From Serpentinimonas raichei (lineage in GTDB: Bacteria; Pseudomonadota; Gammaproteobacteria; Burkholderiales; Burkholderiaceae_C), in the NCBI RefSeq assembly GCF_000828895.1, contig NZ_AP014568.1, forward strand, positions 1,309,858-1,373,857: 64,000 bases of DNA. The letters are read 5' to 3'. Below, one piece after another: positions 22,051 to 32,419 of the stretch. Position 1 is the first letter of the stretch; every line of letters starts with the position of its first letter. The translations under genes were made by a program, and so were the position numbers. The notes beneath the pieces are model-generated. The model saw nothing but the letters and a program-made list of their open reading frames with translations. It searched no databases and was not told the DNA's origin.

Positions 22051-22527
22051 ATGCAAGGCGACATACAAGTCATCGGCCATCTGCAAGCCCAGCTCAAAAA
22101 CGAGCTGACCGCCATCAACCAGTATTTCGTGCACTACCGCATGCTCAAACACTGGGGCTTGGACAAGTTGGCGCAAAAAGAGTACCAAGAATCGATCGGC
22201 GAGATGAAGCACGCCGACCGCCTGATGGACCGCATTTTCACCCTCGACGGCCTGCCCAATCTGCAAGATTTGGGCAAGCTCAACATCGGTGAGAACGTGC
22301 CCGAGATTCTGAGCAGCGACCTGACCTTGGAGCGCACTGCCCAAGCCACCATCAAAGACGGCATCGCCCACTGCGAGAGCGTACGCGACTACGTTTCGCG
22401 CGACCTGCTGCTCGAGATTTTGGAAGACACCGAAGAACACATCGACTTTCTGGAAACCCAGATCGACCTGATCGACAAGGTCGGGGCGCAGAACTACCTG
22501 CAGAGCATGATGGGCAGCGTCGAATAA
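22051..22527 (+). CDS. bfr: Bacterioferritin
   Basis: This 158-residue subunit belongs to the 24-mer haem-containing iron store. Hand alignment to E. coli Bfr without gaps conserves haem ligand Met52 and ferroxidase ligands Glu18, Glu51, His54, Glu94 and His130. The remaining ligand, Glu127 in E. coli, falls on Thr (EDTEEH), although Glu128 and Glu129 follow. This may be a clade feature or may lower ferroxidase activity. AAGGA precedes the ATG. No bfd ferredoxin gene is adjacent. The neighbours are mmsA (divergent) and a PP2C phosphatase downstream. Confidence 0.95.
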   Translation: MQGDIQVIGHLQAQLKNELTAINQYFVHYRMLKHWGLDKLAQKEYQESIGEMKHADRLMDRIFTLDGLPNLQDLGKLNIGENVPEILSSDLTLERTAQATIKDGIAHCESVRDYVSRDLLLEILEDTEEHIDFLETQIDLIDKVGAQNYLQSMMGSVE

Positions 22528-22558
22528 AGCCTAGGGGAAGGCTCGACCAAGGCACACC

Positions 22559-22582
22559 GATCGCCCCCTTTGGCGGGCGATC
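22559..22582 (+). other. Strong hairpin between bfr and the PP2C gene
   Basis: GATCGCCC pairs perfectly with GGGCGATC around an 8-base loop. It lies 31 bases after the bfr stop and 14 bases before the PP2C start. No T-run follows, so it is not a classical terminator. It could stabilise the bfr 3' end or mask the PP2C ribosome site. Confidence 0.5.
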
Positions 22583-22596
22583 CGCCCCACCCCATC

Positions 22597-23382
22597 ATGT
22601 CCGCCCCTTACCGCATCAGCGCCAGCACCGGGATCGACCAAGGCGATCGCCCGTATCAGCAAGACCAGCTCGGCTTGCTGGCGCATCGCTACATCAAGGG
22701 CTGCTTGCTGGGCGTGATTGCCGACGGCATGGGCGGGCTGGCGGGCGGACGCAAGGCGGCGGATCAGGTGCTGTTGACGGCGCAGCAGTTGTTTGATCAA
22801 TTCGATCCGTCCACCGACGATGGGGCGGCGTTTTTGCTGCGCTTGGCGCAAGAGGCGCACATCGGCATCCGCCTGACGGCCGCCGCCGCCGACTTGGAGC
22901 CGCACAGCACCTTGGCCAGTTTTTTGATACTGCCCAGCGGCGACTGCCACTTCGTGCACTCGGGCGATTCGCGTTTGTACCATTTTCGCGGATCGCAGTT
23001 GCTGCACCGGAGCAAGGACCATTCGCTGGTTGAAGCGCTGGTCGAACAAGGCCAGCTGAATGAAGAGCAAGCCCGAACCGACCCGCGCAGCAACCTGTTG
23101 TTGCATTGCCTAGGCACCCAACAAGCCCCCACCATCGACAGCCACCGCTGTGAACCGCTGCAAGTGGGCGATGTGCTGCTGGCTTGCAGCGACGGCATTT
23201 GGCAATGTTTTACAGGCCAAGAGCTAAACACCCTGCTGCAACGCGCCACACCCCGCCAGGCTTGCGAGGAACTGGTGGCGCAGGCGCGACTGCGCGCCTA
23301 CGGCCATTGCGACAACCTGAGCCTGATCGTGCTCAGGCTCGACCCTCCCGCAGCGCCCCAGTCCTTGCTGCGCCCTACCTAA
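22597..23382 (+). CDS. PP2C-family protein serine/threonine phosphatase
   Basis: This 261-residue soluble metal-dependent phosphatase has the PP2C motifs in order: an acidic QQD near 23, DGMGG (43-47), SGDSRLYH, SDGIW and a CDNLSLIV end. No membrane segment or extra domain is present. The start at 22597 is the first ATG that gives a family-like N-terminus. It has a poor ribosome site and a hairpin just upstream. The gene ends inside the convergent EAL-CBS-GGDEF gene, with an 8-base overlap. The substrate is unknown. A second PP2C with a kinase partner lies at 42.6 kb. Confidence 0.92.
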   Translation: MSAPYRISASTGIDQGDRPYQQDQLGLLAHRYIKGCLLGVIADGMGGLAGGRKAADQVLLTAQQLFDQFDPSTDDGAAFLLRLAQEAHIGIRLTAAAADLEPHSTLASFLILPSGDCHFVHSGDSRLYHFRGSQLLHRSKDHSLVEALVEQGQLNEEQARTDPRSNLLLHCLGTQQAPTIDSHRCEPLQVGDVLLACSDGIWQCFTGQELNTLLQRATPRQACEELVAQARLRAYGHCDNLSLIVLRLDPPAAPQSLLRPT

Positions 23383-25198
23383 GCGGCGAAGTGGGGGCGG
23401 TTTGGGGCGCGGGTTCGAGCAAATACAAACCGGAGCGGCTTTGTTTGGCGTGGTGCTTGGCACTGGCTGCGGCATTGGCCACGCTCTCGGCGTCGGCATA
23501 GCGACCCGGCGCAATCTTGACCACGCCCAAGCTGACGCTGGTGCAAGGGTGAAAGCGCAGTTGGCCGTTGCGGTCTTCGGCGTGTACGCCGCCCGCAATC
23601 TGATCGGCTTGGTCGTAGAGCTCGAGCGCCTTGCGGTTGAAGGTTTGCACCGAGCGCTCGAGCCGCTCGTGCCAGTCTGGGCTTTGCAGCAGCAGCACAA
23701 AGTCGTCGCCACCCACATGACCGATGAAGTCGCGCCGCGGGTCGCAGACGGCTTGCAGGCACTCGGCTTGCAGGCGAATCACGGCGTCGCCACGCCAGTA
23801 GCCGTAGTGGTCGTTAAAGGCCTTGAACTGGTTCAGGTCGGCGTAGCAGGCGATGAAATCCTGCTGGTTGTCGAGCAGGCGCTGGATGTGCAGCGTGATC
23901 GGGATGTTGCCGGGCAGGAAAGTGAGCGGGTTGGCGTGCCGCGCCGCCTCGATGCGCGCCTCGGTCACCATGCGCACCAGGTCGGCCCCGGTGCCTAGGC
24001 CCCGGTACTGGCCGCCTTCGGTGATGATGAAGCCCTCGCTGAGGTAGCGCTGGTCGGCTGCGGTCAGGATTTCGGTCAGGTTTTCGATTGGGGTGTGGAT
24101 ATCGACCAGCAGGGGGTCGGGGTTGGCGTGCAGGCGACACGGCCTGCCGCCGTAGATGTCGCGAAAGAAAATCTGGAGAAACAAATCCTGCAAGGTCTTG
24201 CGGCTGATCAGCCCCACCGGGCGCTCGCCCTCCATCAGGGCCAGCGCGTGCAAGCCCTTGTGCTGCTTGAACAGGCCCGCCACCAGCTCGTGGCTGGCTT
24301 GGGCCTCAACCGTGGGGGCTTCGATCAGCAAGGCGCGTGCCGTCAAGCCCCGGTTGCTGACCTGCTTTTGCAGTGGCAAGACGCTGATCTGGCGGCTGCT
24401 CAACACCCGCTCGGCATCGGGCAAGGGGACAGTGACCGGATCGGCCTGCGGGCGCCCAAGGTAGAAGCCTTGGGCGTAAGGCAGCCCCAGATCGCGCAAG
24501 ATTTCGAGCTCATCGGCCGTTTCGATGCCTTCAGCCACCAGCTTGGCGCCAAAGATCTCTGCCAGACGGCTCAGGGCCTGCACGGTTTGCAGCTTGTGGC
24601 TGTGTTGGTTGACATCGCGCACGAAGTATTTGTCGATCTTGACGTACTCGGGGTGCAGCTCGGACCACAGGCGCAGGCTGGAGCGCCCGTCGCCAAAATC
24701 ATCGAGCGCCAGCGCCCCACCGTGGCGCCGCAGGCGCTCGATCACGCTCTGGATGGCGTCGATTTCGACGACCTGCTCGTGCTCGGTGAGTTCGAGCACC
24801 AGCGATGAGAGCGACAGCCCGAGGGCCTGCGCGTGGTCGAATAGGCGCACGATCTGCTGGCGTTCGGCGGCCTTGACCAAAACCGAGGCGCTGATGTTGA
24901 GAAACAGCCGCCCGACGCGCGCGCTGCGGCTCCAGCACCACAGGGCCCGAAACAGGCATTCGAGCTCGAACTCGAGCGTTAAATTTTCGCTCTGCGCCGA
25001 GGCCAGCAGCTCGAGCGGGCCGTTCCACGGGCTGTTGGGGGGCGGTCGCACCAAGGCTTCGTGCGCATAGACCGAAACCCCGGCCAAATCGACGATGGGC
25101 TGAAAATGCACCCGCAGCGCCGCGCTGTCGATCAGTTCGCGGATGCTGCAGATTTGCTCCTGCCCAGCCAGCCCAAGGGAATCAGAATGCATGCGCAT
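23375..25198 (-). CDS. EAL-CBS-GGDEF protein (cyclic di-GMP turnover)
   Basis: This 607-residue cytoplasmic protein has an N-terminal EAL domain with EAL at 47-49 plus DDFGDG and EGIETADE, which suggests an active phosphodiesterase. A pair of CBS domains (about 285-425) follows, then a C-terminal GGDEF domain with GGDDF at 496-500. The residues before GGDDF (PRRD) do not form a proper RxxD inhibitory site. CBS pairs usually bind adenine nucleotides, so energy-linked control is inferred. The order EAL first, GGDEF last is the reverse of the most common layout. It is downstream of dsbB by about 80 bases. Confidence 0.93.
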   Translation of the reverse strand: MRMHSDSLGLAGQEQICSIRELIDSAALRVHFQPIVDLAGVSVYAHEALVRPPPNSPWNGPLELLASAQSENLTLEFELECLFRALWCWSRSARVGRLFLNISASVLVKAAERQQIVRLFDHAQALGLSLSSLVLELTEHEQVVEIDAIQSVIERLRRHGGALALDDFGDGRSSLRLWSELHPEYVKIDKYFVRDVNQHSHKLQTVQALSRLAEIFGAKLVAEGIETADELEILRDLGLPYAQGFYLGRPQADPVTVPLPDAERVLSSRQISVLPLQKQVSNRGLTARALLIEAPTVEAQASHELVAGLFKQHKGLHALALMEGERPVGLISRKTLQDLFLQIFFRDIYGGRPCRLHANPDPLLVDIHTPIENLTEILTAADQRYLSEGFIITEGGQYRGLGTGADLVRMVTEARIEAARHANPLTFLPGNIPITLHIQRLLDNQQDFIACYADLNQFKAFNDHYGYWRGDAVIRLQAECLQAVCDPRRDFIGHVGGDDFVLLLQSPDWHERLERSVQTFNRKALELYDQADQIAGGVHAEDRNGQLRFHPCTSVSLGVVKIAPGRYADAESVANAAASAKHHAKQSRSGLYLLEPAPQTAPTSPLR

Positions 25199-25277
25199 AA
25201 ATGGCCCGCCTCACGAATTGAAATTTCAACTTTCAATTGTCAGCGGCCCGCATGACAAGGGGATGAAACCAAGTGCG

Positions 25278-25796
25278 CTAGCGCACGCGCCGGCGCAGCA
25301 AAGCCACAAACACCGCCAATGCCAACAGTGCCATGCCCGTGAACACAAAGAAAGACCAGTTGGCGATCGTCAGGCCCAGAAACCACCAATCCACCTTGGC
25401 ACAGTCGCCGCTGCCGCTGAACAGCATCGGGATCAGGCGCTCGAGCGGGAAGCTGGCGATCATGCCGTAGAAGTCGCGCCCGCAGGTGACGAACTCGGGC
25501 GGGTACCACTGCAACCAGCTCTGGCGCGCGGCGGTAAAGGCGCCAAAACTGGCCATGAGCGCGATGGCGGTCGAGCCCGCCAGATGCACCCCACGCTGCG
25601 CGAAGGCCGCAGTGAGCAGCGCCAGCAGCATGACGCCGAGCAAGGCGTAGCGCTGCACCACGCACATCGGGCACGGCTGCAAGCCCACCACGTGCTGCAA
25701 ATACAGGCCGTAGCCAAACATGCCCACGCACACCAGCGCCAGCAGCAGCAGCCAGCGGCGCGGGTGTTGCCCCAAAGAGTCAAGCCAAGCCATCAT
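25278..25796 (-). CDS. dsbB: Disulfide bond formation protein B
   Basis: This 172-residue inner-membrane protein has four helices and two periplasmic cysteine pairs: Cys42/Cys45 in PCPMC, and Cys105 with Cys132. It reoxidises DsbA and passes electrons to quinone. The length is typical. A second ATG one codon in (25793) is equally possible. It lies 18 bases after fpr on the same strand, so the two may be co-transcribed. dsbA is not in the window. Confidence 0.96.
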   Translation of the reverse strand: MMAWLDSLGQHPRRWLLLLALVCVGMFGYGLYLQHVVGLQPCPMCVVQRYALLGVMLLALLTAAFAQRGVHLAGSTAIALMASFGAFTAARQSWLQWYPPEFVTCGRDFYGMIASFPLERLIPMLFSGSGDCAKVDWWFLGLTIANWSFFVFTGMALLALAVFVALLRRRVR

Positions 25797-25814
25797 GCGC
25801 CCTATGGTAGCGCA

Positions 25815-26591
25815 TCAGCTCTCGACGAAGGCGCGCTCGATCACATAGTCGCCTGGCGTACTCGTGTTTCCTTCCACGAACTGGCGCTGTTCCATCATGC
25901 GCTTGAGGTCACGCAGCATCTCGGGGCTGCCGCAGATCATGACCCGATCCTGCGCCGGATCCAGCGCCGGCAGGCCCAGGTCGGCGGCCAGCTTGCCGTT
26001 ATCGATCAGGTCGGTGATGCGGCCGCGGTTTTTGAAGGGCTCGCGCGTCACGGTCGGGTAGTAGCGCAGTTGCGCGCGCACCATCTCGCCCAGAAACTCG
26101 TGCTGCGGCAAGTCCACCGTGAGGTATTCGTAGTAGGCCAGTTCCTTGACTTCGCGCACCCCGTGCACCAGCACCACCTGCTCGAACTTCTCGTAGGTGG
26201 CCGGGTCGCGCACGATGCTCATCCACGGCGCCAGCCCGGTGCCGGAGCCGAGCAGATACAGGCGCTTGCCCGGCAGCAGGTAGTCGATCAGCAGCGTGCC
26301 GGTGGGCTTGCGCCCGACCACGATGGTGTCGCCGGGCACGATGTGCTGCAAGCGGCTGGTGAGCGGGCCGTCGGGCACCTTGATGCTGAGGAACTCCAGG
26401 TGCTCCTCGTAATTGGCGCTGGCGATGCTGTAGGCGCGCAGCAAGGGCTTGCCGCCCTCGGTGCGCAGGCCGATCATGGTGAAGTGGCCGTTGGAGAAGC
26501 GCAGCGAGGGGTCGCGCGTGGTGGTGAAGCTAAACAGCCGGTCGGTCCAGTGGTGGACGCTCAAGACCCGTTCTTCGTTGAATGCGCTCAT
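25815..26591 (-). CDS. fpr: Ferredoxin--NADP(+) reductase
   Basis: This 258-residue FAD flavoprotein of the bacterial Fpr class shuttles electrons between NADPH and ferredoxin or flavodoxin. The FAD motif RAYSIAS lies near 53-59, the NADP-binding GSGTGLAPW near 115-123, and the ICGSPEM segment near the C-terminus. It ends in VES rather than the aromatic residue of plant-type enzymes, as in bacterial class I Fpr. The ATG at 26591 is chosen because upstream sequence runs into the tRNA-Ser gene. Confidence 0.95.
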   Translation of the reverse strand: MSAFNEERVLSVHHWTDRLFSFTTTRDPSLRFSNGHFTMIGLRTEGGKPLLRAYSIASANYEEHLEFLSIKVPDGPLTSRLQHIVPGDTIVVGRKPTGTLLIDYLLPGKRLYLLGSGTGLAPWMSIVRDPATYEKFEQVVLVHGVREVKELAYYEYLTVDLPQHEFLGEMVRAQLRYYPTVTREPFKNRGRITDLIDNGKLAADLGLPALDPAQDRVMICGSPEMLRDLKRMMEQRQFVEGNTSTPGDYVIERAFVES

Positions 26592-26663
26592 GGGGGGATG
26601 GGTGCGGGGGGCGGGGGTGTGGGTGCGGCCCAAGCGCGCCGCTGGGGCGCAGGGCCAAAATGG

Positions 26664-26756
26664 TGGCGGAGTGAGAGGGATTCGAACCCTCGATGCGGCT
26701 CTACACCGCATACTCCCTTAGCAGGGGAGCACCTTCGGCCTCTCGGTCATCACTCC
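26664..26756 (-). tRNA. tRNA-Ser, anticodon GCU
   Basis: The acceptor stem GGAGTGA pairs with TCACTCC and is followed by an unpaired G and an encoded CCA. The anticodon GCT (26720-26722 on the complement) sits in a CTGCTAA loop. A long variable arm and the GGTTCGAATCC T-arm are present. At 93 bases with CCA it is a class II tRNA reading AGC and AGU. It lies 58 bases after lysC on the same strand, a common order in Burkholderiales. Confidence 0.97.
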
Positions 26757-26814
26757 AGCGCTTTTGATTATGCCCGAAATCGGCCCGATCTTGAGCAAGC
26801 GCCGCGCAAAAGCC

Positions 26815-28098
26815 TCAGTTCGAGGCCAGGCTGTCGGTGGGCTGATCGAGGTCGAACTCGCGGTGCAAGGCGCGCACCGCCAGCTCCATGTATTTTTCGT
26901 CGATCACGACCGAGGTCTTGATCTCGGAGGTGCTGATCATCTGGATGTTGATGCCCTCTTCGCTCAGACTGCGAAACATGCGGCTGGCCACGCCCACATG
27001 GCTGCGCATGCCGATGCCGACGATGCTGACCTTGCAGATGCGCGCATCGCCCAGCACCTCGGCCGCGCCCAGTGCGGGCACAACCTGGCTGCGCAGCAGC
27101 TCCAGCGTTTTGGGGTAGTCGTTGCGGTGTACGGTGAAGCTGAAGTCGGTCTTGCCTTCTTTGCTGATGTTTTGGATGATGACATCGACTTCGACGTTGG
27201 CCGCCGCCACCGCGCCCAGAATCTGGTAGGCGATGCCGGGCCGATCGGGCACGCCGAGCACAGTGATCTTGGCTTCGTCGCGGTTGAAGGCGATGCCGGA
27301 GACGACGGCTTGTTCCATGGTTTGCTGTTCCTCAAAAGTGATCAGGGTGCCGGATTGGGCTTCGGTGTTCAGATCGATGTCCCAGGGCGTGAAGCTCGAC
27401 AACACGCGGATGGGCATGCGGTACTTGCCGGCAAACTCGACCGAGCGGATTTGCAGCACCTTGGAGCCCATGCTGGCCATTTCCAGCATTTCTTCGAAGC
27501 TCACGCGCGCCAGGCGGCGCGCCTCGGGCACCACGCGCGGGTCGGTGGTGTAGACACCGTCGACGTCGGTGTAGATCAGGCACTCGTGCGCGCCGATGGC
27601 TGCGGCCACCGCCACCGCCGAGGTGTCCGAACCGCCGCGCCCGAGCGTGGTGATGTGGCCGTCGGCATCGACACCCTGAAAGCCGGTGATGACCACCACC
27701 TTGCCGGCCGCCAGATCGGCCTGGATGCGGGCCTGGTCTATGGCTTCGATGCGCGCCTTGGTGTAGGCGCTGTTGGTGCGGATCGGCACCTGCCAGCCGC
27801 AGTAGCTCACGGCCGCCAGCCCTTCGGCCTGCAAGGCGATGGCCAGCAGTGCCGACGAGGCCTGCTCGCCGGTGGCGGCGAGTTGGTCCAGTTCGCGCTC
27901 AGTGGCCGAACTGGCCGCAGCCGGGGCCAGCTCTTTGGCCAGCGCCAGCAGGCGGTTGGTCTCGCCGCTCATGGCGCTGGGCACCACCACCATCTGGTGG
28001 CCGGCGCGCTGCCATTTGGCGACGCGTTTGGCGACGTTGCGGATGCGCTCGGTCGAGCCCATGCTGGTGCCGCCGTATTTGTGAACGATGAGTGCCAT
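26815..28098 (-). CDS. lysC: Aspartate kinase
   Basis: This 427-residue enzyme phosphorylates aspartate at the entry to lysine, threonine and methionine synthesis. The amino-acid kinase domain starts with KYGGTSMGS (7-15) and includes the GRGGSDT loop. Two C-terminal ACT domains (from about 265) bind lysine and/or threonine for feedback control. It is of monofunctional LysC type, with no homoserine dehydrogenase fusion. The ATG at 28098 is used because the conserved N-terminus begins there. It is 70 bases after tilS. Confidence 0.97.
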   Translation of the reverse strand: MALIVHKYGGTSMGSTERIRNVAKRVAKWQRAGHQMVVVPSAMSGETNRLLALAKELAPAAASSATERELDQLAATGEQASSALLAIALQAEGLAAVSYCGWQVPIRTNSAYTKARIEAIDQARIQADLAAGKVVVITGFQGVDADGHITTLGRGGSDTSAVAVAAAIGAHECLIYTDVDGVYTTDPRVVPEARRLARVSFEEMLEMASMGSKVLQIRSVEFAGKYRMPIRVLSSFTPWDIDLNTEAQSGTLITFEEQQTMEQAVVSGIAFNRDEAKITVLGVPDRPGIAYQILGAVAAANVEVDVIIQNISKEGKTDFSFTVHRNDYPKTLELLRSQVVPALGAAEVLGDARICKVSIVGIGMRSHVGVASRMFRSLSEEGINIQMISTSEIKTSVVIDEKYMELAVRALHREFDLDQPTDSLASN

Positions 28099-28168
28099 GA
28101 GAGGGGGTGCGATGGGTGTGGTGTGGCCGTACCGTGCAGCCAAGGCTGCCAGCCAGTGAGTCAAAGCC

Positions 28169-29185
28169 TCAAATTATAAATGGCGGCATGGCAGCATCCG
28201 ACTCAAGATCCAAGTGCGCACCGCAACGCCGCACCCGCCCCTGCCCCACCTTGATCTCGATTTGGTGGCCCCGGGTGCGACAGGCGGCCACTTGGTGCAG
28301 CAGTTGCTGCAGTTGGGCGGCGCTGGCCTGGGTGCCGTGCTGGCTGCGCAGCCAGTGGCGCAGCAGGTTGGCTTGGCGGTCGGGGCTTAAGGCTTGTACG
28401 GCGGCGATGGCGGGCGGGTTGCCCACCGCCAGCAAGTCCTGCGCCGCCAGCTCGTCCAGCAGGCGCTGCGCCTGGGCAATCTGGCTGGTGCTGCGCGCCA
28501 CCGTGCGCAGGCTGGCGGGAAAGTGCTGCAGCAGCGCAGGCAGCAGGTGCGCGCGGATGCGGTTGCGGGTGTAGCGCAAGTCTTGGTTGCTCGGGTCTTG
28601 CTGGTAGGGCACGGCTTGGGTGTCGAGCCACTGGCGCAGCGCCGCGCCGTCTTCGTGCAGCCAAGGGCGGCCAAAGCAGACCCCGTGGCGCTGCATGGCC
28701 TCGGGCATGGCCGCCAGCCCCGGCAGCCCGGCGCCGCGGCTGAGCGCCAGCAGCAGGGTTTCGATCTGGTCTTGCGCCTGCTGCCCCAGCAGCACCCAAG
28801 CCGCGCCGTGGGCTTGGGCCAGCCGCGCCAGCGCCGCGTAGCGGGCTTGGCGCGCCGCCTCTTCCGGGCTTTGGCCGCGCGCGGGCCCAGCTTGCACCCG
28901 CTCGATGCGCAGCGGCAGCCCGAGTTGATCGCAGCAGCGCTGCGCGTGCTCGGCAAAGCCTTCGGCCGCCGGCTGCAAACCGTGGTGGATGTGCAAGGCC
29001 TGCACCCGGCCGGGCCAGAGCGCGTGCGCCGCCCGCAGCAGCGCGGTGGAATCGGCCCCGCCGCTGTAGGCCACGGCCCAAGGCTGGGGGGCGGCCTGCG
29101 CTTGCGTGGGCAAGCCGTGGCGCTGCGCCCAGGCGCGCAGACTGGCCAGTCCGGGGGGTGGTGGAGCCGGGGCCGGGGCCACCAC
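28169..29185 (-). CDS. tilS: tRNA(Ile)-lysidine synthase
   Basis: This enzyme of about 338 residues converts C34 of tRNA-Ile(CAU) to lysidine. The PP-loop SGGADSTALL lies near 40 and the HIHHGLQ segment near 65. Following parts match TilS up to a short C-terminal domain with a QIEIKVGQGRVRR end. There is no ATG in the right place. Tandem GTG codons at 29185 and 29182, just before the accA stop ends at 29190, are the likely starts. The N-terminal 15-20 residues are proline-rich and uncertain. The order accA-tilS-lysC supports the call. Confidence 0.9.
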   Translation of the reverse strand: MVAPAPAPPPPGLASLRAWAQRHGLPTQAQAAPQPWAVAYSGGADSTALLRAAHALWPGRVQALHIHHGLQPAAEGFAEHAQRCCDQLGLPLRIERVQAGPARGQSPEEAARQARYAALARLAQAHGAAWVLLGQQAQDQIETLLLALSRGAGLPGLAAMPEAMQRHGVCFGRPWLHEDGAALRQWLDTQAVPYQQDPSNQDLRYTRNRIRAHLLPALLQHFPASLRTVARSTSQIAQAQRLLDELAAQDLLAVGNPPAIAAVQALSPDRQANLLRHWLRSQHGTQASAAQLQQLLHQVAACRTRGHQIEIKVGQGRVRRCGAHLDLESDAAMPPFII

Positions 29186-29189
29186 CGCC

Positions 29190-30200
29190 TCAACCCGCGT
29201 GGCTTTCGGCGCGACCGCTGCCGCTGCGGCTGTCGGCCTTGGTGTCGGTGTAGCGGCCAAAGCCGTTGAGGCGGGCGTGGCGCTGCTCCAGCAGCTCTTT
29301 GGGCTTGTAGTCGGCCACCTGGCGCAGGGCATCGGTGAGCGCGCGCTTGAGGAACACCGCCATCTGCTTGGGGTCGCGGTGCGCGCCGCCCACCGGCTCG
29401 CTGACGATCTTGTCCACCAGCCCGAGCGCCTTCAGACGGTGCGCGGTGATGCCCAGCGCCTCGGCGGCGTCGCTGGCGCGTTCGCTGGTTTTCCACAAGA
29501 TCGAGGCGCAACCCTCGGGGCTGATGACCGAATAAACCGCGTATTGCAGCATCAGCACCTGATCGGCCACGGCAATGGCCAGCGCGCCGCCGGAGCCGCC
29601 TTCGCCGATGATGGTGCTGATGATCGGTACTTCGAGCTGCGCCATCTCGTAGATGTTGCGCCCGATGGCTTCGGACTGGCTGCGCTCCTCGGCATCGATG
29701 CCGGGAAAGGCTCCGGGGGTGTCGACAAAGGTGAACACCGGCAGGCGGAACTTCTCGGCCAGCTTCATCAGGCGCAGCGCCTTGCGGTAGCCCTCGGGGC
29801 GCGTCATGCCAAAGTTGCGCAGCGTGCGCTCCTTGGTGTCGCGGCCTTTTTGCTGACCCAACACCATGCAGGGCTGGCCGTTGAAGCGCGCCAGCCCGCC
29901 CACGATGCTCTGGTCATCGGAAAAGTGGCGGTCGCCGTGCAGCTCGACAAAGTGCGTAAAAATCTCGCGCACGTAGTCGAGCGTGTAGGGGCGCTCGCTG
30001 TGGCGGGCGATTTTCGTCACCTGCCACGGCGTCAGGTGGGTGTAGATGTCCTTGGTGAGTTGCAGGCTTTTTTTGCTGAGCTGCTCGATCTCTTGCGAGA
30101 TATCGACCGCCGATTCGCTCTGCACGTAGCGCAGCTCTTCGATTTTGCTTTCCAGCTCGGCAATCGGTTGCTCGAAGTCGAGGAAACTTTTTTTGGCCAA
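29190..30200 (-). CDS. accA: Acetyl-CoA carboxylase carboxyltransferase subunit alpha
   Basis: This 336-residue carboxyltransferase alpha chain works with AccD to make malonyl-CoA for fatty acid synthesis. The crotonase-like core includes [10 protein letters not shown], the DTPGAFPGI motif and the EGGSGGALA oxyanion segment. The start is a TTG at 30200, which gives the conserved [11 protein letters not shown] and is preceded by a good AGGAG eight bases upstream. A rare start codon may limit its translation. The C-terminal tail after about 315 is Ser/Arg-rich and poorly conserved. Confidence 0.96.
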   Translation of the reverse strand: MAKKSFLDFEQPIAELESKIEELRYVQSESAVDISQEIEQLSKKSLQLTKDIYTHLTPWQVTKIARHSERPYTLDYVREIFTHFVELHGDRHFSDDQSIVGGLARFNGQPCMVLGQQKGRDTKERTLRNFGMTRPEGYRKALRLMKLAEKFRLPVFTFVDTPGAFPGIDAEERSQSEAIGRNIYEMAQLEVPIISTIIGEGGSGGALAIAVADQVLMLQYAVYSVISPEGCASILWKTSERASDAAEALGITAHRLKALGLVDKIVSEPVGGAHRDPKQMAVFLKRALTDALRQVADYKPKELLEQRHARLNGFGRYTDTKADSRSGSGRAESHAG

Positions 30201-30269
30201 GATCGGGCTCCTGGGTCGGTGAGGGGAAAAATTAATGCGGGCCGTGAGGCTCAGCGCGTACGCGGGCGG

Positions 30270-31012
30270 TCAATACGCCACCGGCAGCGGGTCCAGCGAG
30301 CGCCAAATATACCAAGTCGCCACGCTGCAATAGGGGCCCCAGGGGGCGGCGACTTCGCGCGCGTCGCTGCGGCTGACCGGCTCGCCCGAAAAATAACTCT
30401 GGCTGATGCCCCGGATCAGGCCCACGTCGTCGAGCGGCAACACGTTGGGGCGCAGCAGGTGAAAAATCAGGAACATCTCGGCGGTCCAGCGCCCGATGCC
30501 GCGAATCGCCACCAGTTGCTTCACGATGGCCTCGTCGTCCATGCCCGGCCAGTCTTCGGGGCGCATCTGGCCGCTGTCGAAGTGCAAGGCCAAATCAACC
30601 AGATACTCGACCTTGCGCGCGCTCAGACCGGCGGCGCGCATCTCATCCACGCGCAGCCGCAGCAAGGCGGCGGGCTCGAATTGGGGCAGCAGCTTTTCGA
30701 AACGCTGCCACACGGCTTGCGCCGCCACCACCGAAATCTGCTGCCCGATCACGCTGCGCACCAGGGTGACGAAGGGGTCGCCGTGCGACTGCAAGCCCGT
30801 GTGCGGCGTGTGGGGGATGAGCTTGCATAACACCCGGTCGCGCTCGCTCAGGTGGGTACAGGCCTCGGCCCAGTAGGGTGGCACCCGACAGAATGACACC
30901 GAGCCGGGCGGCGGGATGCTGCCGGGCACCGCTGCGGCCGCAGGGCAAACGACGGCTGCGGCTGCGGCTGCGGCTGCGGCGGCTACGGCCTTGGGCACGC
31001 GAACGGCTCCCA

Positions 31013-31013
<1 letters not shown>
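30270..31013 (-). CDS. AlkA-like DNA-3-methyladenine glycosylase (HhH-GPD)
   Basis: This 247-residue base-excision enzyme removes alkylated bases. The HhH-GPD region carries GLSARKVEYLVDLA, then the hairpin IRGIGRWTAEMFLIF and the catalytic Asp in LPLDDVGL. The N-terminal 40 residues are unusual: about ten consecutive alanines and a proline stretch, encoded partly by a hexanucleotide repeat. It lacks the AlkA N-terminal beta domain, so it is the short bacterial form. The ATG at 31013 shares one base with the cysS stop (TGATG). Confidence 0.9.
30953..30976. repeat. Hexanucleotide repeat (CGGCTG)4 in the glycosylase gene
   Basis: Four exact copies of CGGCTG on the plus strand, followed by a partial fifth, encode an alternating Ala-Ala tract near the N-terminus of the AlkA-like protein. 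A change in copy number would alter the length by two alanines per unit without breaking the frame. Confidence 0.85.

Positions 31014-32419
<1,406 letters not shown>

Noticed and set aside
25218..25229. TTGAAATTTCAA palindrome between dsbB and the EAL gene
   Set aside because: It lies in an AT-rich intergenic spot and could be an operator, but no promoter spacing or known site supports it.
29106..30830. A 574-codon plus-strand frame opposite tilS, accA and the glycosylase gene
   Set aside because: It spans three unrelated certain genes in antisense and has shadow-like composition.
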